In this document: positions 20,194-30,394 of the stretch, one piece after another
How positions within the stretch are numbered: position 1 is the stretch's first letter
Layout: every line of letters starts with the position of its first letter
NCBI GenBank assembly: GCA_947501805.1
Contig: CANMXJ010000003.1
Location: 186,001-250,000, forward strand
Length of the DNA stretch: 64,000 nt
Direction: 5' to 3'
From: an uncultured Sulfitobacter sp.
GTDB lineage: Bacteria > Pseudomonadota > Alphaproteobacteria > Rhodobacterales > Rhodobacteraceae
The notes under the pieces: model-generated
The model's database searches: none
What the model was told of the DNA's origin: nothing
What the model saw: the letters and a program-made list of their open reading frames with translations, nothing else
Translations under genes and position numbers: made by a program

Positions 20194-21045
20194 CTATCTT
20201 TGGCATTGACCGCAATAGAATGAGGAACGACCCGATTGCACAATCCGCTTGATCACATCGCCACAACCGGCTGACCGGCAGGGCTCCCCCTCGCGACCGT
20301 AGACGTCAAAGCTGTGCTGGAAATAACCCAACTCGCCATCGGCCTGGCGAAAGTCCTTGAGCGATGATCCGCCCGCTTCAATGGCCTGCGCCAGCACCTC
20401 GCGGATGATGGGAACAAGCGACGCAATGCGCGTCCTTGAGATTTTTCCCGCTTTGCGTGTGGGGTGAATGCCCGCCCGGTAAAGTGCTTCACAAACATAG
20501 ATATTTCCCAATCCGGCGATGATCCGTTGATCAAGCAATGCGGATTTGACGGGCGTATTACGGCCTGCAAAAGCTTCAATCAAATGGACCTCATGGAAAT
20601 CGTTGCCTAAGGGTTCCGGTCCCAGAACAGCGAGCAACTTGTGCTCTGCCGCGCGGGCTGTCTCTAGCAAATCCATCGCGCCAAAACGGCGTGGATCGTT
20701 GAAAGTAATCCGCGCTCCGTTGGCCATGTGAAACACTACATGATCGTGTTTTTCCGCTGCGGGGTGTTCATGCACAAATTGCCCCAAGGGATCGCCGGAC
20801 ACCAACATTCGCCCGGACATGCCCAAATGGATCAGAAGTGATTCTCCCGAACTGAGGTCCGCCAGAATGTACTTAGACCGCCTGCGCAATTGCATCACGG
20901 TCTGACCTGTTAACCGCTCTGCCATACGGTCGGGAAATGGCCAGCGCAGGTCGGGGCGGTTCACATCCGCGCGCGCAATCACGGCCCCCAGCATCGCAGG
21001 CGTCAGCCCGCGCATCACGGTCTCGACTTCGGGTAACTCCGGCAT
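20194..21045 (-). CDS. mutM: Formamidopyrimidine-DNA glycosylase
   Basis: A 283-residue Fpg. It begins [10 protein letters not shown], giving catalytic Pro2 and Glu3, has the conserved Lys region RRRSKYIL, and ends in the zinc finger with Cys pairs (CRSAGC and YCGQCQR). It removes 8-oxoguanine and ring-opened purines from DNA. The gene lies back to back with ubiE, as in many Rhodobacterales. Confidence 0.97.
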   Translation of the reverse strand: MPELPEVETVMRGLTPAMLGAVIARADVNRPDLRWPFPDRMAERLTGQTVMQLRRRSKYILADLSSGESLLIHLGMSGRMLVSGDPLGQFVHEHPAAEKHDHVVFHMANGARITFNDPRRFGAMDLLETARAAEHKLLAVLGPEPLGNDFHEVHLIEAFAGRNTPVKSALLDQRIIAGLGNIYVCEALYRAGIHPTRKAGKISRTRIASLVPIIREVLAQAIEAGGSSLKDFRQADGELGYFQHSFDVYGREGEPCRSAGCGDVIKRIVQSGRSSFYCGQCQR

Positions 21046-21134
21046 GCTGCCTCCTTTTGGCCAAACACCTGCGGCAATTGGCTGTTTGTATCTGACACAT
21101 AGGCGCTATATCTCGGTTTCACACTATCAGGACT

Positions 21135-21884
21135 ATGACGATGACTGACAAGACAACCCATTTCGGTTCGCAAACCGTACGCGAAGACGAAAAGGCGGGT
21201 ATGGTCCGCAACCTGTTTTCCGATGTCGCAAATAAATATGACATTATGAACGACGTGATGAGCGTCGGCATTCACCGCATCTGGAAAGAGGCGATGATGG
21301 ATTGGCTTGCCCCGCGTGCCGGTCAAAAGCTGTTGGATGTGGCGGGGGGCACGGGAGATGTGTCTTTCAAATTTCTGAAACGGGCTGGGCATGGTCACGC
21401 AACCGTATGTGATCTGACTGAAGGAATGCTGGTTGAAGGACGAAAACGTGCCGAAGCTGCTGCGATGGCAGACAGTCTGGATTGGGTGGTCGGTGACGCC
21501 ATGGCGCTACCGTTCGAGGATAACACCTTTGATGTTTATACCATCAGTTTCGGCATCCGGAATGTAACCCGTCCACAGGAAGCATTGAACGAGGCGTATC
21601 GTGTGTTGCGCCCAGGTGGCCGTTTGATGGTGCTGGAGTTCAGCCAATTGCCCAACCCGATGATGCAGAAAGCCTATGATCTATACAGCTTCAACGTGAT
21701 TCCGCGTATGGGTCAGATAATCGCCAATGACCGTGACAGCTATCAATATCTTGTCGAATCAATCCGCAACTTTCCTGATCAAGAGACATTCCTCGGCATG
21801 GTGCGTGAGGCAGGGTTCGAGCAAGCCAAATACCGGAACCTTACAATGGGCATTGCCGCACTTCATTCTGGTTGGAAGCTTTGA
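21135..21884 (+). CDS. ubiE: Demethylmenaquinone/2-methoxy-6-polyprenyl-1,4-benzoquinol methyltransferase
   Basis: A 249-residue class I methyltransferase with SAM motif [12 protein letters not shown], the UbiE signature [31 protein letters not shown] and the C-terminus AALHSGWKL. It makes the C-methylation step of ubiquinone synthesis. ATG 21135 and ATG 21141 (MTDKTTHFG) are both possible. Its TGA overlaps the TTG start of ubiB. Confidence 0.96.
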   Translation: MTMTDKTTHFGSQTVREDEKAGMVRNLFSDVANKYDIMNDVMSVGIHRIWKEAMMDWLAPRAGQKLLDVAGGTGDVSFKFLKRAGHGHATVCDLTEGMLVEGRKRAEAAAMADSLDWVVGDAMALPFEDNTFDVYTISFGIRNVTRPQEALNEAYRVLRPGGRLMVLEFSQLPNPMMQKAYDLYSFNVIPRMGQIIANDRDSYQYLVESIRNFPDQETFLGMVREAGFEQAKYRNLTMGIAALHSGWKL

Positions 21885-23413
21885 GAGGTCCGCATAACAT
21901 CTGGCGCCTGATCCGAACGGGCGCCACGTTGGAGCGTGCCGGCGCGATGAATGTCGTGCTCGATGCGTTTGAGGCCACGCCTGCATTGCGGTTTGTTGCG
22001 CGCGCGCTGGGCTTGCCATTCAAATACCTCGGCTATCGAGGTGATCCAAGCATGCCACCGGCGACCCGTGCGTTGACAGCGCTTGGTCCGGCATACATCA
22101 AATTCGGTCAGGTTCTGTCGACTCGACCTGATGTTGTGGGCGATGAACTGGCCGTTCAATTGCGCGTGCTGCAAGACAAACTACCGCCGTTTTCGATTGA
22201 AGAAGCCAAGGCAGAAGTCGAGCGTGAGCTTGGCCTGCCAGTCGATCAGATTTTCTCGGAGTTCAGCGAACCTGTTGCGGCCGCTTCCATCGCGCAGGTG
22301 CATAAGGCCAAGCTGCTCGAGTCCGGTGAAGAGGTTGCTGTTAAAGTCCTGCGTCCCGGTATCGAAAAAGCGTTCCGCAAGGACGTTGACGCATTTTACC
22401 TCGCCGCCCGCATGGTCGAAGTCTTTTCCCCGGGTTCGCGCCGCTTGCGCCCGATGGAGGTCATCGAACATTTCGATGGCGTGGTACGTGGTGAACTTGA
22501 TCTGCGGCTTGAATCCTCTGCCGCTTCCGAATTTGCGGCCAACACCAAGGACGATGCAGGATTTCAGCTGCCAGCGATCAAATGGAACCATTCTTCACGC
22601 CGGGTGATGACGCTGGAATGGGCAGATGGCGCGCCGATGGGCGATAATGATGCGATTGATGCAGCAGGCCATGACCGTGTGGAACTCAGCGGCCGTGTAC
22701 TGCAATTGTTTCTGAACCATGCATTGCGCGACGGGTATTTCCATGCAGACATGCACCAAGGTAACCTCAAGGTCGCGGCTAACGGGGATATCATCGCCTA
22801 TGATTTCGGGATCATGGGCTACATTGATGAATACACACGCCGTGTTTATGCGGAGATCCTCTATGGGTTCATCCGCCGCGATTATAAACGCGTGGCCAAG
22901 GTGCATTTCGAGGCGGGATATGTCCCTGCTGACAAGGATGTTGACGAATTTGCTCGCGCCTTGCGTGCCGTAGGCGAGCCGATTTTCGGGATGGACGCCG
23001 ACCGTATTTCGATGGCGCGGCTCTTGGCCTATCTCTTTGAAGTAACAGAACGTTTCGGGATGGAAACACGCACCGAACTGATCCTGTTGCAGCGCACGAT
23101 GGTGGTAGTCGAAGGTGTTGCGCGTTCGCTCAATCCGCATATGAACATCTGGGAAGTCGCCAGTCCGATCGTGACCAGCTACATCACCAAATCTATTGGT
23201 CCGCGTGCCGTCATCAGCGACCTGACGAGCACAGCGATGGTGCTTGCTCGCTTTGGTCCGCGCCTGCCGGGATTGGTCGAAAATGCGTTGATGGCCCAGA
23301 CGAACCCGCCACAGGTTGATCACCGCCCGCGCAAGCGATGGTATGTACTTGCGGCAGCGGGCGGCGCTGTTGGCGGCGTGGCGTTGCTGTATTTGATCGA
23401 AGCGCTTTTCTAG
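21881..23413 (+). CDS. ubiB: UbiB/ADCK-like atypical kinase for ubiquinone synthesis
   Basis: A 510-residue UbiB. The KxGQ-type motif [13 protein letters not shown], the Ala-rich nucleotide loop [22 protein letters not shown] and DFGIMG are present, and the end has one hydrophobic anchor ([22 protein letters not shown]). The family start (L/M)[17 protein letters not shown] points to TTG at 21881, which overlaps the ubiE stop as TTGA; TTG 21872 is an alternative. Translational coupling to ubiE is likely. The protein acts at the inner membrane in the ubiquinone assembly complex. Its TAG shares a CTAG with the stop of the facing thiolase gene. Confidence 0.95.
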   Translation: MRGPHNIWRLIRTGATLERAGAMNVVLDAFEATPALRFVARALGLPFKYLGYRGDPSMPPATRALTALGPAYIKFGQVLSTRPDVVGDELAVQLRVLQDKLPPFSIEEAKAEVERELGLPVDQIFSEFSEPVAAASIAQVHKAKLLESGEEVAVKVLRPGIEKAFRKDVDAFYLAARMVEVFSPGSRRLRPMEVIEHFDGVVRGELDLRLESSAASEFAANTKDDAGFQLPAIKWNHSSRRVMTLEWADGAPMGDNDAIDAAGHDRVELSGRVLQLFLNHALRDGYFHADMHQGNLKVAANGDIIAYDFGIMGYIDEYTRRVYAEILYGFIRRDYKRVAKVHFEAGYVPADKDVDEFARALRAVGEPIFGMDADRISMARLLAYLFEVTERFGMETRTELILLQRTMVVVEGVARSLNPHMNIWEVASPIVTSYITKSIGPRAVISDLTSTAMVLARFGPRLPGLVENALMAQTNPPQVDHRPRKRWYVLAAAGGAVGGVALLYLIEALF

Positions 23414-24588
23414 ACACGCTCAATCGCCAATGCAATGCCCTGACCGCCACCGATGCACATGGTGATTAGCGCACGTTTTCCACCAATACGCTCCAGCTCA
23501 TAAAGCGCCTTGACCGTGATGATCGCCCCCGTTGCGCCCACCGGATGCCCCAACGCAATGGCACCGCCATTCGGGTTTACGATCGCCGGGTCAAAACCGA
23601 GGTTTTTGGAAACAGCCAAAGCCTGAGAGGCAAAGGCTTCGTTGCTTTCGATCACATCGAAGTCCGAGGCTTTCAGCCCCGTGCGCGCCAACAGATTTTC
23701 AACCGCCGGCACGGGACCAATGCCCATAACTTCGGGGCGCACACCTGCGTGGGCGTAACCGAGGACCCGTGCACGTGGGGCAAGTCCGGCAGCGGATGCA
23801 GCATCGGCTGTAGCCAGAACAATTGCCGCTGCACCATCGTTGATCCCGCTGGCATTGCCTGCCGTAACCGTTCCGTCCTTTTGGAAGACTGTTCGTAGAC
23901 CGCCCAGCGCCTCGGCGGTTGTGGCCTTCGGATGCTCGTCCACTTCAAAAGGCACCATGTCACGTTTCACGCGGACCTCGACAGGTGCGATTTGCTCTTT
24001 GAAATACCCCGCCTCGATTGCTGCCGCTGCACGACGCTGGCTTTCCAGTGCAAAAGCATCCTGATCCGTGCGGCTGATGCCATGCTCTGCCGCGACATTT
24101 TCGGCTGTCACACCCATGTGCCCCGTCCCGAACGGACAGTTCAGCGTGCCAAGCATCATATCAACGGAACGTACATCGCCCATCTTCTGACCCCAACGTG
24201 CATCTTGCAAAATGTAGGGCGCGCGCGACATGCTTTCGGCACCGCCCGCCAATGCAAAGTCCGCATCGCCCAACAACAACGACTGTGTGGCCGAGACAAT
24301 CGCCTGCACGCCGGACCCGCAAAGGCGGTTCACGTTCATCGCGGGCACGGTATCAGGTACACCCGCCTGCATTGCCGCAACGCGGGACAGATACATATCG
24401 CGCGGTTCCGTGTTGATTACATTGCCAAAGGCCACATGCCCGATTTGCGCGGGATCAACGCCGGAACGCTCCAAAGCGGCTTTTGCCGCAACGGTTCCCA
24501 GATCAATTGGCGTGGTGCCTGCCAGCGCGCCACCAAACGTGCCAATCGCAGTGCGCGCACCGCCCAGAATTACGATCTCTTTGGTCAT
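23410..24588 (-). CDS. Acetyl-CoA C-acyltransferase (thiolase)
   Basis: A 392-residue thiolase. Active-site Cys90 lies in NVNRLCGSGVQAI, the His is in GHPVGATGA and the second Cys in CIGGGQG. It condenses or cleaves acyl-CoA units. ATG 24588 (MTKEIVILGGARTA) is the family start. The closest types are PhaA/BktB-like acetyl-CoA acetyltransferases, but chain-length preference cannot be read from sequence. It faces ubiB with no spacer. Confidence 0.93.
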   Translation of the reverse strand: MTKEIVILGGARTAIGTFGGALAGTTPIDLGTVAAKAALERSGVDPAQIGHVAFGNVINTEPRDMYLSRVAAMQAGVPDTVPAMNVNRLCGSGVQAIVSATQSLLLGDADFALAGGAESMSRAPYILQDARWGQKMGDVRSVDMMLGTLNCPFGTGHMGVTAENVAAEHGISRTDQDAFALESQRRAAAAIEAGYFKEQIAPVEVRVKRDMVPFEVDEHPKATTAEALGGLRTVFQKDGTVTAGNASGINDGAAAIVLATADAASAAGLAPRARVLGYAHAGVRPEVMGIGPVPAVENLLARTGLKASDFDVIESNEAFASQALAVSKNLGFDPAIVNPNGGAIALGHPVGATGAIITVKALYELERIGGKRALITMCIGGGQGIALAIERV

Positions 24589-24703
24589 ACGTTTTCTCCC
24601 CGTTGTTTGTGCCATCTATGAATGTAAAGTTCCGGGATGTCAGCCAATACGTTTCGTCATTAAGACAAACGGAACATCTGGTAACTTCCGCAGGTCAAAA
24701 AAC

Positions 24704-25711
24704 ATGTTGAAAAAGATCATACATACAACCGTCTGGCGGATCGAAACCTTCATTGATCGCCTGCGCCGCCAACGTGACAAGCGGCGCATCGTTGAACCCT
24801 ATACTGGCTACGCAACACCCGAGCATTTGGTGGTGCGAGGCCGTGTGCTGACTGCGCTTAGACGAACAGCGCCCAAGCCGTCGCAATCTTATTGGGCAAA
24901 TTTCAAACAGATGGTTGCATTGTTCCTCACTGATGAGGTGGCAAATGTCGAGGTGTCGGCAGAGGGCATTCGTGCGGTGACTGACGAAGAAGGCTATTTC
25001 ACGCTTCTATTGCCACGAAAGGGCCGGTCGGGCTGGACCTACATTGAGGTTTTGCTGGGCGATGCCGAGGCCACAGCGATCTGTCCGGTTTTGGTTGCCA
25101 GTCCGGCTGCGGCGTTTGCCGTGGTGTCGGATATTGATGATACGATGTTGCAGACAGGTGCCTATTCGTTGGTGAAAAACCTGTGGACGTCTCTGACGGG
25201 CAACGTTTTTACGCGCCGGATATTCCCTGATGCAGTTTCATTCATAAACGATTTGTCTTCTGACGGGCGCAATCCGATCTATTACGTCAGTTCAAGCCCT
25301 TGGAACCTGCACCATTTCCTTGAGCGGATATTTGATAATGCCGGATTGGTGAAGGGGCCAAAATTCCTGCGTGATCTGGGGCTAAGCAAGACCCAGTTTG
25401 TTACGGGAACGCATGGAGATCACAAAGGCAGCAGTATCGATATCCTGCTGGCGGCCAACCCTGATTTGCGCTTCGTTCTGGTTGGAGACACCGGACAGCA
25501 CGACGCATTGGTATATCATGATGCGATCTTAAGGCATCCCGAGCGCATTGCTGCGGTTGTTCTCAGAGAGCCTGGACCAGGCCCCACCGCAGAAAGTAGA
25601 GCGGCTATGCAGGCTATTCGCAAGACGGGGACCACATTGCTTCATGCGCCGGACTTCAAAGGCTTTGCCAAGATAGTTCAGGATGCTGTTAGCGTGGGAA
25701 TGGTAAAGTAG
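24704..25711 (+). CDS. App1-like phosphatase (DUF2183), possible phosphatidate phosphatase
   Basis: A 335-residue protein whose C-terminal half has the HAD-like motif VVSDIDDTMLQTGAY (nucleophile in DxDxT), then YVSSSPWNLHHFLERIF and VLVGDTGQHD. This matches the App1 phosphatidate-phosphatase catalytic domain found in fungi and many bacteria. The N-terminal 130 residues resemble a beta-sandwich (VVRGRVLTALRR ... VTDEEGYFTLLLP). ATG 24704 is chosen because AGG lies upstream and the rest of the frame is antisense to the thiolase. The bacterial substrate is not established. Confidence 0.8.
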   Translation: MLKKIIHTTVWRIETFIDRLRRQRDKRRIVEPYTGYATPEHLVVRGRVLTALRRTAPKPSQSYWANFKQMVALFLTDEVANVEVSAEGIRAVTDEEGYFTLLLPRKGRSGWTYIEVLLGDAEATAICPVLVASPAAAFAVVSDIDDTMLQTGAYSLVKNLWTSLTGNVFTRRIFPDAVSFINDLSSDGRNPIYYVSSSPWNLHHFLERIFDNAGLVKGPKFLRDLGLSKTQFVTGTHGDHKGSSIDILLAANPDLRFVLVGDTGQHDALVYHDAILRHPERIAAVVLREPGPGPTAESRAAMQAIRKTGTTLLHAPDFKGFAKIVQDAVSVGMVK

Positions 25712-25718
25712 AAGCTGT

Positions 25719-26450
25719 CTAGTGAGGCGTCAGCGCGACACGCCCTTGTTCTGAAAGGATATAGCAGTCTGCCCCCTCGAAAACCGCAGCAGTAAGCGGC
25801 TTGCCGTATCCGGCACCGCTATCAAGGTTGATCCTGTTGCCATAGTGTTGGGCGTGATCGACAGGGGTGTGACCATGTACGATTAGCTTCGGATGCGGTG
25901 CGCTATGGTCATGAAACTCTTTCCGTATCCACAACAGATCGTGTTCAGTTTGGTCAGACAGCGGTACGCCGGGTTGGATTCCCGCATGGGCGAAAAATAA
26001 GTGATCGGTTTCATGGCAAAGCTGTAGTTTTTCTAGAAAAGCCAGATGCGTTTCGGGAACCGCCGCCCGGGCCAATTCGTGAACGGCAAGTTGTCGGTTT
26101 TTGTTGTTGAACGCCACACCATACGAGGCCAGCGTTGTGTCGCCTCCCAATCGCGCATGTAGCCAGTACAGCTCGATCGGCAGATGTGCATCATGTCGGG
26201 GGTACGATTGCATAAACCACAGGAACATCCGATCATGGTTGCCCATCAAGAACGTCCAGTTTCGACCCGCTGACTGGCCGTCGATCAGACGCTCGAGCAC
26301 ACCACAGCTGTCCGGCCCGCGATCTGTGTAATCACCCAGAAAAACCACGGGCGCATCTGGCCCGCCGTCCGCTTCGATCAATGCGAGAACGCGGTCCAGT
26401 TCTGACAACTGCCCGTGAATATCGCCAATGGCATAAAGTGGCTGTGTCAT
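25719..26450 (-). CDS. PPP-family metallophosphoesterase (Ser/Thr phosphatase or Ap4A hydrolase-like)
   Basis: A 243-residue metallophosphoesterase with the ordered metal motifs GDIHGQ (residues 8-13), GDYTDRGPDS, GNHDRM and later VHGHTPVDH. These bind two metals. Such bacterial enzymes dephosphorylate proteins or cleave dinucleoside polyphosphates; the motifs do not separate the two. It faces the App1-like gene with only 7 bases between the ends, and follows the serA terminator. Confidence 0.88.
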   Translation of the reverse strand: MTQPLYAIGDIHGQLSELDRVLALIEADGGPDAPVVFLGDYTDRGPDSCGVLERLIDGQSAGRNWTFLMGNHDRMFLWFMQSYPRHDAHLPIELYWLHARLGGDTTLASYGVAFNNKNRQLAVHELARAAVPETHLAFLEKLQLCHETDHLFFAHAGIQPGVPLSDQTEHDLLWIRKEFHDHSAPHPKLIVHGHTPVDHAQHYGNRINLDSGAGYGKPLTAAVFEGADCYILSEQGRVALTPH

Positions 26451-26469
26451 CTGCTGGCCTTACTAAGAT

Positions 26470-26500
26470 AAACGCCCGCTCCGGTGTCGAGCGGGCGTTT
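26470..26500. terminator. Bidirectional-looking terminator downstream of serA
   Basis: A perfect 12-bp stem, AAACGCCCGCTC (26470-26481) with GAGCGGGCGTTT (26489-26500), with a 7-base loop. On the minus strand it lies just past the serA stop and before the metallophosphoesterase gene, so it most likely ends the serC-serA transcript. TTTT-rich sequence on the plus side would also suit the other direction. Confidence 0.75.
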
Positions 26501-26523
26501 TGATTTTAACATCCGGGCGACTA

Positions 26524-28119
26524 TCAGGCCACGTCGAATTGCAACGATTTGACCTGTGTGAACTTGCCGGTTGTGTTCAGCTTGTCCAGAACAGCGGCTG
26601 GCACGGGTTCGTCGACATAAAGCAAGGCGATTGCCTCTCCCTTTGCCTCGGCACGACCTAATGTGAAGTTTGCGATGTTTACGCCGTTTTCACCCATCGT
26701 TTGACCTAGAACACCAATGATGCCCGGCACGTCTTCGTTTGTCGTGTAAACCATATGCGCACCGATTTCGGCGTCGATCTGGATGCCTTTGATCTGGATA
26801 AAGCGCGGCTTGCCATCCGAGAACACAGTGCCGGCGACTGAACGCTCGCGTTTTTCAGTAACAACCGTGACCTTGATGTAGCCGTCAAATACGCCGGATT
26901 TGTCTTGGTTCGTTGTGCTGATCTGAATGCCTTTTTCACGTGCAACAACGGGCGCGCTGACCATATTCACGTCAGGATTGGCGCGTTTCATGATGCCTGC
27001 GACAACACCACAATTCAGCGCCTCCAGGTTCATCGTAGCGACCGTGCCATCATACAGAATGTTGATCGCCTTGATTGGCTCATCCGTCATCTGCCCGATA
27101 AACGCGCCAAGGTGTCCGGCAAGGTTGATCCACGGCGTCATGACCTTGGCTTCTTCGGCGGTTACGGAGGGCATGTTGAGCGCGTTACTGACCGCGCCCG
27201 TGAGCAGGTAATCCGACATCTGCTCCGCGACTTGCAGGGCCACATTTTCCTGTGCCTCGGTGGTGGCGGCCCCAAGATGCGGGGTGCAAACGACATTAGG
27301 CAGGTCAAACAGCGGGTTTTCGGTGGCGGGTTCCTGCGCAAACACGTCAAAGGCAGCGCCTGCGATATGACCGGATTTGAGCAGGTCCGCCACGGCTTCT
27401 TCGTCCACCAGACCGCCCCGCGCACAGTTGATAATCCGTACACCTTTCTTTGTTTTCTCAAGGTTTTCACGGCTCAGGATATTGGCGGTTTGTTCGGTGA
27501 AGGGCACGTGCAACGTGATAAAGTCAGCGCGGGCCAGTAATTCATCAAGCTCGACTTTCTCTACGCCCATCTTCTCGGCTTTTTCCTCTCCTAGGAAAGG
27601 ATCGTATGCGACCACTTTCATCTTGAGGCCAAGCGCACGATCGCAGACGATGCCGCCGATATTGCCGGCACCGATCACGCCAAGGGTCTTGCTGGTCAGC
27701 TCCACACCCATAAACTTGGATTTCTCCCATTTGCCAGCATGTGTAGACGTGCTGGCTTCGGGGATTTGGCGTGCGACGGCAAACATCATTGCGATGGCGT
27801 GTTCGGCCGTCGTGATCATATTACCAAACGGCGTGTTCATAACGATCACACCCTTTTTAGATGCGGCGTCTTTGTCGATATTGTCAGTGCCAATACCGGC
27901 TCGCCCAATGACCTTGAGGTTGGGCGCGTTGGCGAGAATTTTCTCGGTCACTTTGGTGGCGGAGCGGATAGCAAGGCCATCATAGTTGCCGATAATCTCG
28001 GCAAGTTTTTCTTTGTCCTTGCCCACGTCGGGCTGGAAATCAACGTCGATGCCGCGGTCTTTGAAGATTTGCACAGCCGCATCGCTGAGTTTGTCGGAAA
28101 TGAGTACTTTGGGGGCCAT
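26524..28119 (-). CDS. serA: D-3-phosphoglycerate dehydrogenase
   Basis: A 531-residue SerA of the long type. The substrate/NAD domains show GRAGIGTDNID, GVIGAGNIGG and the RIINCARGGLVDE region, followed by an intervening domain and a C-terminal ACT domain (about residues 455-531) that usually binds serine for feedback control. It catalyses the first step of serine synthesis. ATG 28119 (MAPKVLISDKLS) is chosen; upstream residues lack similarity. It lies 85 bases downstream of serC, and that spacer holds a perfect palindrome. Confidence 0.97.
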   Translation of the reverse strand: MAPKVLISDKLSDAAVQIFKDRGIDVDFQPDVGKDKEKLAEIIGNYDGLAIRSATKVTEKILANAPNLKVIGRAGIGTDNIDKDAASKKGVIVMNTPFGNMITTAEHAIAMMFAVARQIPEASTSTHAGKWEKSKFMGVELTSKTLGVIGAGNIGGIVCDRALGLKMKVVAYDPFLGEEKAEKMGVEKVELDELLARADFITLHVPFTEQTANILSRENLEKTKKGVRIINCARGGLVDEEAVADLLKSGHIAGAAFDVFAQEPATENPLFDLPNVVCTPHLGAATTEAQENVALQVAEQMSDYLLTGAVSNALNMPSVTAEEAKVMTPWINLAGHLGAFIGQMTDEPIKAINILYDGTVATMNLEALNCGVVAGIMKRANPDVNMVSAPVVAREKGIQISTTNQDKSGVFDGYIKVTVVTEKRERSVAGTVFSDGKPRFIQIKGIQIDAEIGAHMVYTTNEDVPGIIGVLGQTMGENGVNIANFTLGRAEAKGEAIALLYVDEPVPAAVLDKLNTTGKFTQVKSLQFDVA

Positions 28120-28149
28120 GTTATTGGTCCTTTTTTGAATAGGGGATGG

Positions 28150-28163
28150 CGGGATTAATCCCG
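28150..28163. repeat. Perfect 14-bp palindrome between serC and serA
   Basis: CGGGATTAATCCCG lies in the spacer of the serC-serA transcript, near a second hairpin-forming GGGG/CCCC stretch (about 28184-28196). It could be an mRNA processing or stability element or a protein site. No function is shown. Confidence 0.45.
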
Positions 28164-28204
28164 TTCTAAGGTATGGGGAGGACGGGGTTTCCCCCGCCGC
28201 CGGT

Positions 28205-29344
28205 TCAGGAGGAGATTTCAGCCTCAAACGCGCAGGCTAGCCATGGCAGCATGGCAGCGACATCGGACGTCTCAACCGTGCCGCCACACCAGATCCGCAG
28301 ACCTGGAGGTGCATCGCGGTATGCGCCGATATCCAGCGCAATGTTTTCATCTGCAAGGCGTTTGGCAATTGCTTTGGCAAAGGCCGCCCCGTCCGTAATC
28401 CGCGCATCTGTAAACTTCAAACAAACGGAAGTGTTGGACCGCGTTACCGGATCAACAGCCAGAAAATCAATCCAGTCATGTGCGCTGACAAAGTCTGCAA
28501 CCGCTTGCGCATTGGCATCCGCCCGCGCGATCATGCCTTTCAGGCCACCCACAGATTTTGCCCATTTCAGTGCTTGCAAATAGTCTTCGACGCAAAGCAT
28601 TGATGGCGTGTTTATCGTCTCGCCCTTGAAAATGCCCTCGTTTAACTTGCCACCTTTGGTCAGACGGAAAATCTTGGGCAGGGGCCAAGGGGGCGTGTAG
28701 CTTTCCAGCCGCTCCACCGCACGCGGGGACAGGATCAGCATACCGTGCGCGGCTTCACCGCCGAGGACCTTCTGCCAAGAAAATGTTGTCACATCCAGCT
28801 TGTCCCACGGCAGGTCCATGGCGAAGGCGGCAGACGTCGCATCACATAGCGTCAGCCCGGAGCGATCCGCCGGAATTGCGTCGCCGTTTGGCATACGCAC
28901 GCCGGATGTCGTACCGTTCCATGTAAAGCAAACGTCGTTGTTGTAATCCAATGCAGACATATCAACGATGTCGCCATATTCTGCCGTATGGGTAGTCGCC
29001 TCGATCTTGAGCTGCTTGACTACATCCGTGACCCAGCCTGCGCCAAATGATTCCCAAGCCACCATCTGCACGGGGCGTTCGCCCAGCATGGTCCACATGG
29101 CCATCTCGTATGCACCTGTGTCGGAGGCTGGCACAATGCCAATCCGATAATCAGCAGGCACACCCAGAACATCACGGGTTGTCTCGATTGCCTCAAGCAG
29201 CTTGGCCTTGCCTACGGCTGCTCTGTGGCTACGACCCAAGGGGGCATCCGCGAGATTGTTCAGATCAAAAACAGGAGGTTTGGCACAGGGGCCAGATGAA
29301 AAACGCGGGTTCATCGGCCGCGTAGCCGGTAGTTGAGTAGCCAT
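28205..29344 (-). CDS. serC: Phosphoserine aminotransferase
   Basis: A 379-residue class V aminotransferase of the alphaproteobacterial SerC type, beginning [24 protein letters not shown]. The PLP lysine is in [15 protein letters not shown]. It converts 3-phosphohydroxypyruvate to phosphoserine. It is first in the serC-serA operon and is preceded by a hairpin leader resembling the serC leader RNA. The longer upstream frame crosses that leader and is rejected. Confidence 0.96.
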   Translation of the reverse strand: MATQLPATRPMNPRFSSGPCAKPPVFDLNNLADAPLGRSHRAAVGKAKLLEAIETTRDVLGVPADYRIGIVPASDTGAYEMAMWTMLGERPVQMVAWESFGAGWVTDVVKQLKIEATTHTAEYGDIVDMSALDYNNDVCFTWNGTTSGVRMPNGDAIPADRSGLTLCDATSAAFAMDLPWDKLDVTTFSWQKVLGGEAAHGMLILSPRAVERLESYTPPWPLPKIFRLTKGGKLNEGIFKGETINTPSMLCVEDYLQALKWAKSVGGLKGMIARADANAQAVADFVSAHDWIDFLAVDPVTRSNTSVCLKFTDARITDGAAFAKAIAKRLADENIALDIGAYRDAPPGLRIWCGGTVETSDVAAMLPWLACAFEAEISS

Positions 29345-29400
29345 TGATGCTATCCTCTCAGATATGCGCCCTTCGTTGGGGAAGGGTGTCCCACCGGTGC
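29345..29400 (-). ncRNA. serC leader RNA (putative cis-regulatory element)
   Basis: Reading toward serC on the minus strand, a first hairpin (CCCTTC and GAAGGG, complement of 29369-29386, 6-base loop) is followed by a second short stem (TATC and GATA, complement of 29351-29364) whose loop holds the GAGAGG ribosome binding site, just before the serC ATG. The known alphaproteobacterial serC leader (Rfam family upstream of serC-serA) has a final stem overlapping the serC ribosome binding site. Gene context and layout match; I have not run a covariance search. Confidence 0.6.
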
Positions 29401-29503
29401 GTTTATGGGGGTGGACGGTCTGGCACAATCCGAAAAGGGAGGCTAAACCGCCGTTCAATCGCATTTTAGCGACATCTCTGACGCGGATCGGAAACTTTGC
29501 CCC

Positions 29504-30379
29504 ATGTTCACTGCTGTTTTGCTCACCAATCCTAAGGCGCAAGCACTTGACCCTGCACTTGTCGAAAGCCTGCGCAATGCTTGGGGAGGTGGCGATGCCG
29601 TTTGGCTTGCCCCCGATGAAGCGGCGGAGTTCGACATTGCAGTGATGCCCGACAATCTGGCCGACGTCTGGGAAAGCTGCCAGGCAATGCGCGTTGATCT
29701 GATGGTTGTCCCAACAGACGGTCGGCGCAAGAAAATGTTGCTGGCGGATATGGACAGTACGATGATCCAGCAGGAATGTATCGACGAATTGGCCGAAGAG
29801 GCAGGTGTGGGTGCCTGCGTCAAGGACATCACCGCACGCGCAATGAACGGTGAGTTGGATTTTGACGGGGCTTTGCGCGAACGTGTTGGTCTGCTCAAAG
29901 GGTTGAAGGCTGCAGTTATCGACAAGGTGCTGGCGGAGCGGATTACCTACATGCCGGGTGGTAAGGCGCTGCTTGCCACAATGAAAGCAGAGAGGTCACA
30001 TGCTGCGCTGGTATCCGGTGGGTTCACTGCCTTTACCGGCAAGGTCGCCGCAGAATTGGGGTTCGACGAAAATCGGGCGAATACGCTGGTGATTCAAGAC
30101 GATGCCCTGACGGGCGAGGTTGGCATGCCGATTCTTGGAAAACAGGCGAAAGTCGATGCGCTCGAACAGATTACGGCGCGGCTGGGGATTGCTGAACAAG
30201 ATGTCATCGCCGTTGGAGACGGTGCAAATGATCTGGGCATGTTAAAGCGTGCGGGTATGGGCGTGGCTTTGCATGCAAAACCATCTGTTGCCGCGCAGTG
30301 TGATGTCAGGGTGAACTTTGGTGATTTGACGGCGCTATTATTTGTGCAGGGCTACAGCAAAGACAAATTCGTCCGTTAA
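29504..30379 (+). CDS. serB: Phosphoserine phosphatase
   Basis: A 291-residue HAD phosphatase. The nucleophile motif is [23 protein letters not shown], with the [18 protein letters not shown] and [24 protein letters not shown] motifs. An N-terminal 75-residue domain precedes it. It makes serine from phosphoserine. It is divergent from serC-serA, so all three serine genes lie together. Its leader carries GATCGGAAACTTT, shared with a palindrome between recF and dnaN. Confidence 0.96.
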   Translation: MFTAVLLTNPKAQALDPALVESLRNAWGGGDAVWLAPDEAAEFDIAVMPDNLADVWESCQAMRVDLMVVPTDGRRKKMLLADMDSTMIQQECIDELAEEAGVGACVKDITARAMNGELDFDGALRERVGLLKGLKAAVIDKVLAERITYMPGGKALLATMKAERSHAALVSGGFTAFTGKVAAELGFDENRANTLVIQDDALTGEVGMPILGKQAKVDALEQITARLGIAEQDVIAVGDGANDLGMLKRAGMGVALHAKPSVAAQCDVRVNFGDLTALLFVQGYSKDKFVR

Positions 30380-30394
30380 CGGCAACTGCAGAAA

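Noticed and set aside
24230..24703. Longer N-terminus for the App1-like protein
   Set aside because: This part is antisense to the thiolase gene and lacks similarity; ATG 24704 has a ribosome binding site.
26905..27540. Open frame of 211 codons on the plus strand
   Set aside because: Antisense to serA, no motif or ribosome binding site.
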